NCBI RefSeq assembly: GCF_003946245.1
Contig: NZ_RHNN01000032.1
Coordinates: forward strand, 1-39,430
Source of the DNA: Levilactobacillus cerevisiae
GTDB taxonomy: Bacteria; Bacillota; Bacilli; Lactobacillales; Lactobacillaceae
Direction of reading: 5' to 3'
Length of the DNA: 39,430 nt
Shown: piece by piece, positions 16,293 to 24,383 of the stretch
Numbering within the stretch: the first letter of the stretch is position 1
How the letters are laid out: every line of letters begins with the position of its first letter
Translations under genes and position numbers: made by a program
Notes under the pieces: model-generated
Database searches by the model: none
Told to the model about the DNA's origin: nothing
What the model saw: only the letters and a program-made list of their open reading frames with translations

Positions 16293-18203
16293 ATGAATTT
16301 TTTAGAGATTAACAATATCCACAAATCGTATCACTTAGCGGACGGCACCGCGCTGGCCGTGTTAAATGGCATCAACGCCACGTTTGGTCCCGGCGAGTTC
16401 GTTTCCATTGTCGGCGAATCCGGTGGCGGGAAGTCAACGCTGATGAACATCATTGCCGGGCTGGATAGCGATTACACCGGCGACGTCAGCATTAACGGGC
16501 GCTCACTTAGCCAGATGAATGAACGCGAGCTCGACCAGTATCGCCGCGAAAATGTCGGTTTTATTTTTCAATCGTTCAATCTGATCAGTCACCTCACGAT
16601 TCTGGAAAACGTCTTGGTCGGCCTGGAAATGACCACCCTCCCGCACGCGGATCAGGTCGCTAAAGCCCAGCACTTGTTGGCCGAAGTCGGTCTGGCTAAA
16701 CGTGAAAACGTGTACCCCAATCAGCTTTCCGGTGGGCAAAAGCAACGGGTGGCGATTGCCCGGGCCCTGGCGACCGATCCACAAATTATTATCGCAGACG
16801 AACCGACTGGCGCTTTGGACGAGCAGAACACCCAGGAAATTTTAAAATTGCTGGATACCATTGCCGCGCAGGGAAAGCTGGTGATTGCCGTCACCCACTC
16901 TCAAGCCGTCGCCACGCACGGCACGCGGATCGTTCACTTGGACCACGGCATTCTCGATCGCGATGAAACGTTGAAGATGCCCTACAGTGACGCCACCCAG
17001 AGTCCCGCGTTAAAGAGCCGCCACCTCCGCTTTCGTGCCATCATTCAAATGGCCCTGAAACATATGCAGCGCAACTTTGGCACCAATTTGCTCATCACAC
17101 TGGGCGGCGCGGTCGGCATCTTCAGCGTCGTGCTCATGCTGGCGCTCGGCCGGGGCATCGGCGGATACATCAGCCACGAAATCAGTGGTAACCTGAACCC
17201 GACCACCAGCGAGGTCACGCACAAGGTCAAGGACGGCAACACCGCGGCCGTGCAAATGACTGCTAAAGACGTGGCGCAACTGAAAGGCCTCAGCCACGTC
17301 ACCCACGTGGAGAAGGGTTTCTTCATGCCCAGCGTCCAGGTTCAGTACCACGGCCGCAACGTGACGACCTCCTACTCCCAGACTTACAATCGGACATTCT
17401 TGCGCAAGAACCTGATCAAGGGGCAGAACCCGACGCGCACCAACACGATTGTCCTCAGCCGCGACATCGCTAAGAAATACAACAAGCACCACTACCAGGC
17501 ATTACTCGGCAAAACCGTGACGGTGTACGTCAACGCGACTGACGCCCACCAACGCCCCGTCCTGTTAAAGAAGCAAGTCAGCGTGGTCGGCTTCACCAAG
17601 TCCAGTAACACGGCCGTTCTGAGCTGGCAAACGGTGGCCAACATGGCGAAGGCCCAGGACGTGACGCTCAAACCAACCTTTCTTGCCGTGACGGTCCACC
17701 AACTCAAGGACGTCAAGACCTTTGAAGCTCAGGCAAAGAAGCTGAACTATAAGTTGACCGGGGTCGGCTCCTACATCAACACGATTAACCAGTACGTTTC
17801 CCTGGCCTCCTACGTGCTCGCCGGGATTGCCGCCATCTCGCTGATTGTTTCCGCTATTATGATTATTGTTGTGCTCTACATTAGTGTCGGCACCCGAACC
17901 AAGGAAATTGGGATTCTCCGGGCGTTAGGCGTCCGCAAGGCGGATATTCGGGCGCTCTTCGTCTCCGAAGCCATGATCCTCGGCCTCCTGTACAGTGTGC
18001 TCGGCCTCGTCTTCGCCGAACTACTGGGACTCGCAATCAACGCCGCTGCCAAGGGTTTCGTGCACTACAGCATCATCCAGGTGGCGCCCGGCTTCATGCT
18101 CTTCGCCATCTTAGTCGGCGTGCTCATCAGTTTAATTGCCGCTTGGGCACCGGCTCGGAAAGCCGCTAAGCTGGATCCAATTGAAGCGTTGTCGTACGAA
18201 TAA
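16293..18203 (+). CDS. MacB/FtsX-type ABC transporter with fused ATPase and permease
   Basis: The 636-residue protein combines an ABC ATPase (residues 1-230) with a MacB-like permease. The ATPase shows Walker A GESGGGKS (about 42-49), the Q-loop FIFQSFNLI, the signature LSGGQKQRVAIARAL (about 146-160), Walker B IIIADEPTGALD and a switch His (VTHS). The permease has one membrane segment near 262-285, a large extracytoplasmic domain (about 290-500), then three C-terminal segments (about 510-630). Such type VII ABC transporters use mechanotransmission to move peptides, bacteriocins or antibiotics or to signal. It has an AGGGGG ribosome site and follows the 36-residue peptide, under TetR control. 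Confidence 0.92.
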   Translation: MNFLEINNIHKSYHLADGTALAVLNGINATFGPGEFVSIVGESGGGKSTLMNIIAGLDSDYTGDVSINGRSLSQMNERELDQYRRENVGFIFQSFNLISHLTILENVLVGLEMTTLPHADQVAKAQHLLAEVGLAKRENVYPNQLSGGQKQRVAIARALATDPQIIIADEPTGALDEQNTQEILKLLDTIAAQGKLVIAVTHSQAVATHGTRIVHLDHGILDRDETLKMPYSDATQSPALKSRHLRFRAIIQMALKHMQRNFGTNLLITLGGAVGIFSVVLMLALGRGIGGYISHEISGNLNPTTSEVTHKVKDGNTAAVQMTAKDVAQLKGLSHVTHVEKGFFMPSVQVQYHGRNVTTSYSQTYNRTFLRKNLIKGQNPTRTNTIVLSRDIAKKYNKHHYQALLGKTVTVYVNATDAHQRPVLLKKQVSVVGFTKSSNTAVLSWQTVANMAKAQDVTLKPTFLAVTVHQLKDVKTFEAQAKKLNYKLTGVGSYINTINQYVSLASYVLAGIAAISLIVSAIMIIVVLYISVGTRTKEIGILRALGVRKADIRALFVSEAMILGLLYSVLGLVFAELLGLAINAAAKGFVHYSIIQVAPGFMLFAILVGVLISLIAAWAPARKAAKLDPIEALSYE

Positions 18204-18219
18204 TAGTGTCGGTTGCATT

Positions 18220-18249
18220 AGGCTGTGGCGATTTGTCACGGCCTTTTTG
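18220..18249 (+). terminator. Terminator after the ABC transporter gene
   Basis: GGCtGTG and CACGGCC form a stem around a loop, followed by TTTTTG, 17 nt after the stop codon. Confidence 0.8.
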
Positions 18250-18267
18250 CTGACGTTAGGTAAAGTG

Positions 18268-18303
18268 GCTCCAAAAGAAAAGACGCCCGGTGAAAATGGC
18301 GTC
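18268..18303 (-). terminator. Terminator of the 49-residue membrane protein gene, containing dispersed repeat copy A
   Basis: On the minus strand GACGCC and GGCGTC arms (18282-18303) are followed by TTTTCTTTT. The T-rich side and left arm (18268-18287) are identical over 20 bp to 31478-31497. Confidence 0.75.
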
Positions 18304-18359
18304 AATGTGCTGGTACTATTGGCATTTATCAGCGAAGCTCATTCTGTGTTCGGTGGAAC

Positions 18360-18509
18360 CTAACGTGCGCCCAACCACGAATGAATCAGCTGGGAAAGAC
18401 CAATAATGACCAGCACGCCCACGACTTTCAGGACGATTGAAAAGGCAGCGCCGAAGTATAGCCAGGCGCCAATGGCGATTAGCTCACAGGTGAAAATTAT
18501 ATATTTCAT
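18360..18509 (-). CDS. 49-residue two-span membrane protein, unknown
   Basis: The ATG at 18507-18509 follows AAGGTGG. The product begins MKYIIFTCELIAIGAWLYFG and ends LSQLIHSWLGAR, with two hydrophobic segments (about 3-20 and 22-42) and few charged residues. A TATAAT -10 is at 18548-18553 on the minus strand and a terminator lies 60 nt past the stop, so it is an independent gene. It sits downstream and convergent to the ABC transporter gene. I know no family for it; small membrane peptides like this can be stress proteins or toxins. Confidence 0.65.
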   Translation of the reverse strand: MKYIIFTCELIAIGAWLYFGAAFSIVLKVVGVLVIIGLSQLIHSWLGAR

Positions 18510-18667
18510 GGTCGGTACCACCTTGATTGGTATTTTGTATTGACGTCATTATAACCCAAGTGCTGTGGGCCTTGCCAGTTCAGCGGTTTGTGAGGCTAAC
18601 CAACTGCGTTTTGCATCTACATCGGCCATACTCATTCTAAATAGAGAAGGCGGGGGGGCACTAACCC

Positions 18668-18901
18668 ATGGCAGCGATTAATGAACGTGTTTATTTAACA
18701 AAATGGGACAACTCACAAGCAGTTATCATTCCCAACAGTGTGATTAACCAATTACATTTGACGGATGATCAAGAGTTCATACTCACCATTCAGGATAAGT
18801 CAATTGTCCTCACGCCAGTTCCGAAACGGCCCAGAGATATTCACGAACTCTTTGCTGGTTGGCAAGATGACGGAAACCGTGACACAGGAAACGGAGATTA
18901 A
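18668..18901 (+). CDS. Orphan MazE/AbrB-type antitoxin-like protein
   Basis: The 77-residue product has an N-terminal SpoVT/AbrB (MazE) swapped-hairpin domain: YLTKWDNSQAVIIPNSVINQLHL (residues 9-31), then ILTIQDKSIVLTPV. The acidic tail (RDIHELFAGWQDDGNRDT) resembles the toxin-binding end of MazE. The family normally pairs with a MazF-type RNase toxin in the next gene, but none follows: the next 188 bases contain only a weak terminator and the next gene is on the opposite strand. It may be a remnant antitoxin or a trans-acting antitoxin. A G-rich ribosome site (GGGGGGG) precedes the ATG. Confidence 0.78.
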   Translation: MAAINERVYLTKWDNSQAVIIPNSVINQLHLTDDQEFILTIQDKSIVLTPVPKRPRDIHELFAGWQDDGNRDTGNGD

Positions 18902-18974
18902 CAGTTAAAAATTCGTGCGTTAGTATAATGCTAGCAACTGAGATACCTGTCGTATCCAAACGGGTCACTAAAAA

Positions 18975-19011
18975 CTACTGTGCCTGAATTGGCATGGCGG
19001 TTTTTTCGTGT
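18975..19011 (+). terminator. Weak terminator after the MazE-like gene
   Basis: TGTGCC/GGCATG with wobble pairs forms a short stem, extended by CTAC/GCGG, before TTTTTT. Confidence 0.45.
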
Positions 19012-19029
19012 ACCCTTTTCTGAGTCCAT

Positions 19030-19068
19030 AAAAAGATGGCTGACTCCAATCGGAATCAGCCATCTTTA
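19030..19068. terminator. Terminator after the aldo/keto reductase pair
   Basis: AAAGATGGCTGA and TCAGCCATCTTT form a perfect 12-bp stem with T-rich flanks on both strands, 22 nt past the gene stop. Confidence 0.9.
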
Positions 19069-19089
19069 ATTTATATCTGCAATTCACCC

Positions 19090-19953
19090 TTAAGACTGCG
19101 CCGTGTCCGGATCAAACTGCATCCCGCCGCTGAATGGTGCCGCATCAATCGCCGCCATCTCTTCGTCGGTTAAGTTGAAGTCAAAGTCATCCAAGTTAGC
19201 CGCCATGTGTGCCGGGCTCACCGACTTCGTCAACGGAATAATCTGCTTTTGAATCAACCACCGCAAGATGACTTGGCCCGGTTGCTTGCCGTACTTCGTC
19301 GCAATCGAATTGACCGTCGCTTCCGTCAGAACATTACTGTCGGGTCCACCAAACGGACTCCACGCCTCAACCTGAATGTCATTGGCTTGGGCAAATTCAG
19401 CCGTAGCCGTTTGGGCAAACCCGGGATGGTACTCAATTTGGTCCAGCATTGGCTTAATCTCAGTATCCTCAATCAATGCTTGTAAGTGGTGATCCAAGAA
19501 GTTGGACACGCCAATCGCTTTAATTTTGCCGGCCTTGTAAAGGTCCTCCAACGCGCGCCAAGTATCTGCGTTCAGCTCACGCCAGTCATCATGCCATTTG
19601 GCATTAACAGGCCAGTGAATCAGGTAGACGTCCACGTAGTCCAAGTCTAACCGGGCCAAGGAATCGTTGAAAGCCTTAACCGTACCGTCATAGCCACGGT
19701 GCGTGAACCAAGCCTTGGTGCTGACCAACACATCCGACCGCTGCAAGCCATTTTCAGCCATGGCTTCACGAATCCCTTGGCCGACACTAACTTCGTTGCC
19801 ATAAGCCTCGGCCGTATCGATCAATCGGTAGCCGCTCTTGATGGCATCCTTAACCGCCTTCACCGTATCCGGGCCATCGGGAATGATGGTGCCAAAGCCA
19901 ACGACTGGAATCTTGTATCCATTGTTTAACGTGTAAGTTGCTGTCATATCCAT
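19090..19953 (-). CDS. Aldo/keto reductase (AKR5-like)
   Basis: The start is the ATG at 19951-19953 after AGGTGATT, giving 287 residues. The AKR tetrad is complete: Asp and Tyr in IDTAEAYGNE (about 47-56), Lys in VSTKAWF (about 80) and His in YLIHWP (about 112). NADPH-binding motifs near the C terminus (IPLTKSVSPAHMAANL) are present. These TIM-barrel enzymes reduce aldehydes and diketones such as methylglyoxal or 2,5-diketogluconate analogues. It is the last gene of the operon dehydrogenase-MerR-AKR-AKR, starting directly after its neighbour's stop codon. Confidence 0.92.
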   Translation of the reverse strand: MDMTATYTLNNGYKIPVVGFGTIIPDGPDTVKAVKDAIKSGYRLIDTAEAYGNEVSVGQGIREAMAENGLQRSDVLVSTKAWFTHRGYDGTVKAFNDSLARLDLDYVDVYLIHWPVNAKWHDDWRELNADTWRALEDLYKAGKIKAIGVSNFLDHHLQALIEDTEIKPMLDQIEYHPGFAQTATAEFAQANDIQVEAWSPFGGPDSNVLTEATVNSIATKYGKQPGQVILRWLIQKQIIPLTKSVSPAHMAANLDDFDFNLTDEEMAAIDAAPFSGGMQFDPDTAQS

Positions 19954-19962
19954 TTTAATCAC

Positions 19963-20835
19963 CTAATCCTTTTCTTCTTTAATTGAGAACTGTTGAAACA
20001 TATCTAACATGTCTTGATATCCGTGGGCATCGCTTGGTAAAGCAAAACCTTCACCCGTATTCAAAGACTTGATTTGTGTCATCTCTGTTGGCGTCAACGT
20101 AAAATCAAAGACTGCTAAATTTTCACGCATCCGCTCAACGTGGGTCGTCTTTGGAATAGCAACAATTCCACGTTGCAGCAGCCAACGAAGAATGACTTGT
20201 GCTGACGACTTATGGTGTGCCGCACCAATTTTCTTTAAGATTGGAATTTCAAAAATGTTTTGGCTGCCAGCGGAGAATGGTGCCCAGGCTTCCATTTGGA
20301 CGTTGAAGTCCACCATTGCTTGCTGGTCTGCCTCACGCTGATTAAAAACATTCGTTTCAACCATGTTAATTGCCGGTCTAACGTCAGTGAAGTTAATCAG
20401 GTCCACCAACTTTTGCTGACTAAAGTTATCGACGCCGATTGCGCGGATTGTTCCCGCCTGATTGGCTTCACTCAAGAAACGCCAAGCGCCATAATAGTCA
20501 CCGACAGGCTGATGGATAAGGTATAGATCAACATAGTCAAGTCCAAGTTTTGCCAACGACCGCGCCAAGCCACGCTGTGCACCCGCATAGGAATTATCCG
20601 TCAGCCAAAGCTTTGACGTAATGAACAGCTCCGACCGATCCACGCCACTACGCTTAATCGCACGACCAACCGCTTCTTCGTTACCATAAGCCGCCGCTGT
20701 ATCAATCAATCGGTAGCCCATCTGGATAGCCTGCAGCACAGCTTCTTCGGCCTCAGCTAAATCGGTAACTCGGAAAACGCCCAATCCCAGCTGGGGCATC
20801 TGCACCCCATTATTCAATGTCACTTTATCCATCAT
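19963..20835 (-). CDS. Aldo/keto reductase (AKR5-like), second copy
   Basis: The 290-residue protein is a diverged paralogue of the downstream reductase. Catalytic residues are seen in LIDTAAAYGNEEAVG (about 44-58), ITSKLWL (Lys about 77) and YLIHQP (His about 110). The ATG at 20833-20835 lies inside the end of the MerR-like gene (11-nt overlap) after AAGGAG, so translation is coupled. Two adjacent paralogues under one promoter suggest an expanded aldehyde-reduction capacity. Confidence 0.92.
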   Translation of the reverse strand: MMDKVTLNNGVQMPQLGLGVFRVTDLAEAEEAVLQAIQMGYRLIDTAAAYGNEEAVGRAIKRSGVDRSELFITSKLWLTDNSYAGAQRGLARSLAKLGLDYVDLYLIHQPVGDYYGAWRFLSEANQAGTIRAIGVDNFSQQKLVDLINFTDVRPAINMVETNVFNQREADQQAMVDFNVQMEAWAPFSAGSQNIFEIPILKKIGAAHHKSSAQVILRWLLQRGIVAIPKTTHVERMRENLAVFDFTLTPTEMTQIKSLNTGEGFALPSDAHGYQDMLDMFQQFSIKEEKD

Positions 20836-21187
20836 TTTCAGCTCCTTTATTTTGATCGTTCAAGTGAAAGCGTAGATAGTCAATCGCCGCCACCTGGCTT
20901 TCACACTGGTGAATCTCGGCCAGCCGTTCCTTTCGTTTGCGCGTCAAGAGCCCTAACCGTTGTTCAGTTGTCCGTTGATTCCGTTCGTCAAATTGCAGGT
21001 AAGTTGCCACCTCTGCTGCCGTAAACCCCATCGTATAGAGTGCCGCAATGGTTTGCAGGTAGACCAAGTCAGCGTCATCGTATTGACGTTCATCAGGCTT
21101 GGTCTCATCATGCCTTACCCAAGTGTCGTAATCACTTAAAACTTGATCAGACAACTGATAGGTTGCTTGTACCGTGGACCGATTCAA
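20825..21187 (-). CDS. MerR-like small regulator in the dehydrogenase/AKR operon
   Basis: The 120-residue product has a MerR-type N-terminal half: YQLSDQVLSDYDTWVRHDETKPDERQYDDADLVYLQTIAALYTMGFTAAEVATYL (residues 10-65), with the wing and the F-x-x-x-E-V helix conserved, then a coiled dimerisation helix. The first helix-turn-helix is diverged from the usual LRYYE pattern. The start is a TTG after GAGG. It is co-transcribed between the dehydrogenase and the AKR genes and may control the operon. Confidence 0.72.
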   Translation of the reverse strand: MNRSTVQATYQLSDQVLSDYDTWVRHDETKPDERQYDDADLVYLQTIAALYTMGFTAAEVATYLQFDERNQRTTEQRLGLLTRKRKERLAEIHQCESQVAAIDYLRFHLNDQNKGAENDG

Positions 21188-21236
21188 TCGTCCTCACCTC
21201 ACTAACTCTGTTATTTTCTAGTTGCGGGACCCATAA

Positions 21237-22172
21237 CTATTCTTTTAAAATAGCCACCCGACCAAACACGTGATTCTTTTCCAAATAGTCCTGCGCATCG
21301 GCCACCCCATCACGGGACAACGGGAACACTTTCTGAATGGGTACCCGCAATTTACCGTCCGCCATCATAGCCAAGATTTTTGCCAGTGTTCCGGTTCCCT
21401 GAGCACTCAAGAACTGTGCCTGCACTTGTGGGTATTGAGCCGTCACATCATTTTCTAAGTACTCTACCAAGGTGACTAACCGGCCACCCGGCTTGACAAC
21501 GTCAAAACTATGCCGTAAAACTTCACCACCAACGGTATCAATCACCAGATCTATATCCGCGACGGCATCACGGAAATCAGTATGGTAATCAATAACTTTG
21601 TCGGCTCCCAAAGCCTTTAATCGTGATTCATCCTTAGGATTGGCCGTGGTATAAACCGTCGCACCAGCTTGTTTAGCCAACTGAATTGCCAAAGTCCCCA
21701 CACCACCCGCACCACCATGAACCAAGACTGATTGCCCGGCTCGTAACTGACCATTATCAAATAACGCCAAGTATGCTGGCACGCCCACCATCGTAACGGT
21801 TCCTTGATCCAGCGCAACGCCCTGTGGCAGCCGGGCAACGGTGTGCGCGTCCAGGATAGCCAGCTCCGCGTAAGCTCCCAGACTGGTATTGCCCACGATA
21901 CCCAAGACAATTTCGCCGACTTGGAAATCAGTCACCGCTGAACCCTTCTTAACGATTCGACCAACGGCATCCGTTCCGAGAACCGCTGGCAATTGAATTG
22001 GCATGCGTTCACGGAAATCACCACGCCGCATGCCAATATCAAATGGACTCACGGACGTGCCCAGAACTTCTATCAATACGTCGCTGGGCTTCAAGTCCGG
22101 CACCAATACCTCTTTTTCCTCTAAGACTGAACTGTCTCCATAATCATTCATGACGACTGCTTTAGTTTGCAT
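21237..22172 (-). CDS. NADP-dependent zinc-free alcohol dehydrogenase/quinone oxidoreductase (MDR)
   Basis: The start is ATG 22170-22172 after GGAGGT, giving 311 residues. The medium-chain dehydrogenase fold is clear: GroES-like N-terminal part with SPFDIGMRRGDF, the nucleotide motif VHGGAGGVGTLAIQLAK (about 143-160), and VIDTVGGEVLRHSF. Zinc-binding cysteines are absent, as in quinone oxidoreductases and enoyl reductases. The role is probably NADPH-dependent reduction of quinones or unsaturated aldehydes. It is the first gene of the operon with MerR and two AKRs, with a promoter and a LysR box upstream. Confidence 0.9.
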   Translation of the reverse strand: MQTKAVVMNDYGDSSVLEEKEVLVPDLKPSDVLIEVLGTSVSPFDIGMRRGDFRERMPIQLPAVLGTDAVGRIVKKGSAVTDFQVGEIVLGIVGNTSLGAYAELAILDAHTVARLPQGVALDQGTVTMVGVPAYLALFDNGQLRAGQSVLVHGGAGGVGTLAIQLAKQAGATVYTTANPKDESRLKALGADKVIDYHTDFRDAVADIDLVIDTVGGEVLRHSFDVVKPGGRLVTLVEYLENDVTAQYPQVQAQFLSAQGTGTLAKILAMMADGKLRVPIQKVFPLSRDGVADAQDYLEKNHVFGRVAILKE

Positions 22173-22211
22173 ATTGATTACCTCCATCGCATTTCCTAAG
22201 TTGATGACCAT

Positions 22212-22278
22212 AGTGTATCGCCCTTTTACTGATATGTTAAATGCTTATTATGGCTGATTAGTTATTCATATTATGTAT
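22212..22278 (-). promoter_or_regulatory. Promoter and LysR box of the dehydrogenase/AKR operon
   Basis: TTAACA (22235-22240) and TACACT (22212-22217) are 17 bp apart on the minus strand. The dyad ATTCATATTATGTAT at 22264-22278 is centred near -66, the usual recognition site of LysR activators, and resembles the dyad at 23279-23293 beside the LysR gene. Confidence 0.6.
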
Positions 22279-22288
22279 TTCTTGCAAA

Positions 22289-22320
22289 ATAAAAACCGTG
22301 TCCCTTAAAGGCCACGGCTC
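22289..22320 (-). terminator. Terminator after the LysR gene (22326-23201)
   Basis: CCGTG and CACGG arms are followed by TTTTTAT on the minus strand, directly after the stop codon. Confidence 0.75.
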
Positions 22321-22325
22321 ACCAC

Positions 22326-23201
22326 TCAATTCTTCTGCATCTTCTCTTCCCGTACAAATCGAATAAACGCCGCCGTTACTTGTGAATGCGGCTGTTGCCC
22401 CCGCCAGGCCAACACAGAATTCAGTGTCAGCTTGGGAACTAACGGCACGTAAACCAAATGATCAAAGTGCTGATTCAGCTTCAAGCAAATCACCACGCCA
22501 TGATTTCTCTGTGCTAACATCGCAGCGTTGTAAACCAGATTGTAGCGGGCCTTGTTCCCCATTTTAGCCGCATATTCACCGGACCAATTGGCCAACTCAT
22601 TCTGAACGACCTTATCTAAGATGGTAATAACCGGCGTCCCAACAAGGTCACCAGGACGTATTGCCTCGTAGGACGCAAACTTAGAATCCTCGTGTGCGAG
22701 AACTCCCCACTCTTCCTTAGCCGTCATCCGGACGAAGTCATACTTGCCAATTTCAACGGGCTCAATTAAGAGGCCCAGATCAATTGACCCCTGTTCAATC
22801 CAGCCTTTAATATCCTCATTGTTCCCACTGTGGAGGGCAAATTTCACTTTGGGATGCGCCTGTTGAAAACGGTCGATGAGGTCCGCAACTTCTTCCATAC
22901 TCTGCAACTCACTACACCCAATCGCAATCGTCCCCGCCAGTTCTTCAGTCTGCTGCAGTTCTTCGCGCGCACGCTCTAGCATGTTTACCATATCCTGCGC
23001 GCGTTGCCGGAACAACAGCCCCTCTCTGGTTAAATAGATGCTGTGATTACTGCGGCGAAACAGCTCGACGCCTAGCTCTTCCTCTAAACCCTTAAGTTGC
23101 CGCGACAGGGTTGGCTGCGTTAAATGAAGCAATGCCGCTGCGCGTGTCACGTTTTCTTCTCTGGCCGTCATCAAGAAATAGTTCAGTACCCGGACATCCA
23201 T
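22326..23201 (-). CDS. LysR family regulator of the redox genes
   Basis: The start is ATG 23199-23201, giving 291 residues. The helix-turn-helix is MDVRVLNYFLMTAREENVTRAAALLHLTQPTLSRQLKGLEEELG in pieces (residues 1-44), followed by a cofactor domain with GCSELQSMEEVADLIDRF. The sequence resembles the YhcS/CbbR-like LysR proteins common beside oxidoreductase genes in lactobacilli. It lies between the dehydrogenase operon (same strand, downstream) and a divergent NAD(P)-binding protein gene. A LysR box is found at its own promoter and at the dehydrogenase operon promoter. Confidence 0.88.
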   Translation of the reverse strand: MDVRVLNYFLMTAREENVTRAAALLHLTQPTLSRQLKGLEEELGVELFRRSNHSIYLTREGLLFRQRAQDMVNMLERAREELQQTEELAGTIAIGCSELQSMEEVADLIDRFQQAHPKVKFALHSGNNEDIKGWIEQGSIDLGLLIEPVEIGKYDFVRMTAKEEWGVLAHEDSKFASYEAIRPGDLVGTPVITILDKVVQNELANWSGEYAAKMGNKARYNLVYNAAMLAQRNHGVVICLKLNQHFDHLVYVPLVPKLTLNSVLAWRGQQPHSQVTAAFIRFVREEKMQKN

Positions 23202-23278
23202 GACCAACACTTCTTTCCCGTATTTACGCTGTGTCAGCGCTTAATTATCTACAGTTATTTTATCACAGTTCATTAGAT

Positions 23279-23293
23279 ATACATTTTATGTAT
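23279..23293. promoter_or_regulatory. LysR box in the divergent region upstream of the LysR gene
   Basis: ATACATTTTATGTAT is a perfect dyad of the T-N11-A type. It matches 13 of 15 bases with the box at 22264-22278. Confidence 0.6.
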
Positions 23294-23455
23294 CACGAGC
23301 ATGTATGATAAGCATTTTTATTATGCCGTCGTGGCGCGTATGCTAGTCCTTGTTCTTCAGAGAACGGCGGGCTACCTAGCGATTTTCTTTACGCTAATCC
23401 CAGCCGGAACAAACAACTCTACTTTACGACTACCCAACTGAAAGGAAGTTTTATC

Positions 23456-24094
23456 ATGAAAATTGCTGTCATTGGTGCCTACGGAAAAACCGGGCGGGCA
23501 CTGATTCAAGAAGCCACGAAACGTGGCCATTCTGTCCTAGCCATTGCCCATCGTCAACACGATGATGTCACTTACGACAATCTGCTCATTAAGGATTTAA
23601 TGGATCTAACCGCGACTGACTTAGCTGGCATCGATGTCGTCATTGACGCCGTGAGTGCTTGGACGCCGGAAACGTTTGCCATTCACACTACCGGTCTCTC
23701 TCACCTGGCACAGATTCTATCTGGAACTGAGACGCGCTACCTGAAGGTTGGTGGTGCCGGCACCCTCTACATCAATGCGGATCACACCAAAATGCTGAAG
23801 GATCGCGCAGACTATCCAGCTGATTGGTTACCCCTAGCCGATGCGTTGGTTGCCAGCTTAAGTCGGTTACGTTCGTACTCCAATTTAGCTTGGACCTACG
23901 TCACACCGGCCTTCAACTACGATGCGGATGGCGCGGCCACTGGCGTTTACCACGTGGACGGCGAAAACTATTTAGCAAAATCCGACGCGGATAGTTACAT
24001 CAGCTATGCCGACTACGCCACGGGCATGCTGGATATTATCGAACAGAACACCTACATTCGCCAACGCATCACCTTGGTTGGCGGAGAGGCATAG
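23456..24094 (+). CDS. NAD(P)-binding protein, NmrA/atypical SDR family
   Basis: The 212-residue protein begins with a Rossmann motif, MKIAVIGAYGKTGRALIQEA (G-x-Y-G-K-T-G), and has DVVIDAVSAW near residue 60 and LAWTYVTPAFNYDADG near 145-160. It matches the atypical SDR group that includes YwnB and Rrf2-linked flavin reductases. Likely an NAD(P)H-dependent reductase or a redox-sensing protein; substrate unknown. It is divergent from the LysR gene, 254 bp away, and may be a target of that regulator. A ribosome site, AAGGAAG, precedes the ATG. Confidence 0.87.
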   Translation: MKIAVIGAYGKTGRALIQEATKRGHSVLAIAHRQHDDVTYDNLLIKDLMDLTATDLAGIDVVIDAVSAWTPETFAIHTTGLSHLAQILSGTETRYLKVGGAGTLYINADHTKMLKDRADYPADWLPLADALVASLSRLRSYSNLAWTYVTPAFNYDADGAATGVYHVDGENYLAKSDADSYISYADYATGMLDIIEQNTYIRQRITLVGGEA

Positions 24095-24098
24095 TCTA

Positions 24099-24145
24099 AA
24101 AAAATACGGTTAGTCCCTGGTTGCTAGGGCTAACCGTATTCTTTG
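24099..24145. terminator. Terminator after the NAD(P)-binding protein gene
   Basis: ATACGGTTAG and CTAACCGTAT arms with inner CCCT/AGGG pairing, T-rich behind on the plus strand, directly after the stop codon. Confidence 0.9.
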
Positions 24146-24300
24146 GTAGTTCTATGATTAGGCCATGTTACAGCCATTTGCAACACTGTCACCAATTTCA
24201 TGCACGGGCGATGAGCTGCTATCGTCGATTAACTTTTTTCGATGACAAATTGTCACAACTTCTATTGGAGATGCTCAACCTGAAATCTTGTGCAGAGAAT

Positions 24301-24383
24301 TACTTAAGCGTTGACCGGCCGAAAAATGTCAATTTAGATAAGCCAGCCTACTGATTCGCTCGCCGCACTACTTAAGCGTTGAC
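24301..24383. repeat. 15-bp direct repeat including the 3' end of the zinc dehydrogenase gene
   Basis: TACTTAAGCGTTGAC occurs at 24301-24315 and again at 24369-24383, where it contains the last codons and stop of the dehydrogenase. The copies are 68 bp apart. It may be a recombination scar. Confidence 0.5.

Noticed and set aside
18495..18530. AAGGTGGTACCGACC upstream of the 49-residue protein resembles a T-box core.
   Set aside because: There is no antiterminator/terminator pair and no stem I, and the motif is the ribosome site of the small gene.
24121..24354. 77-codon frame after the NAD(P)-binding protein gene.
   Set aside because: It overlaps the terminator stem, has no ribosome site and is not protein-like.
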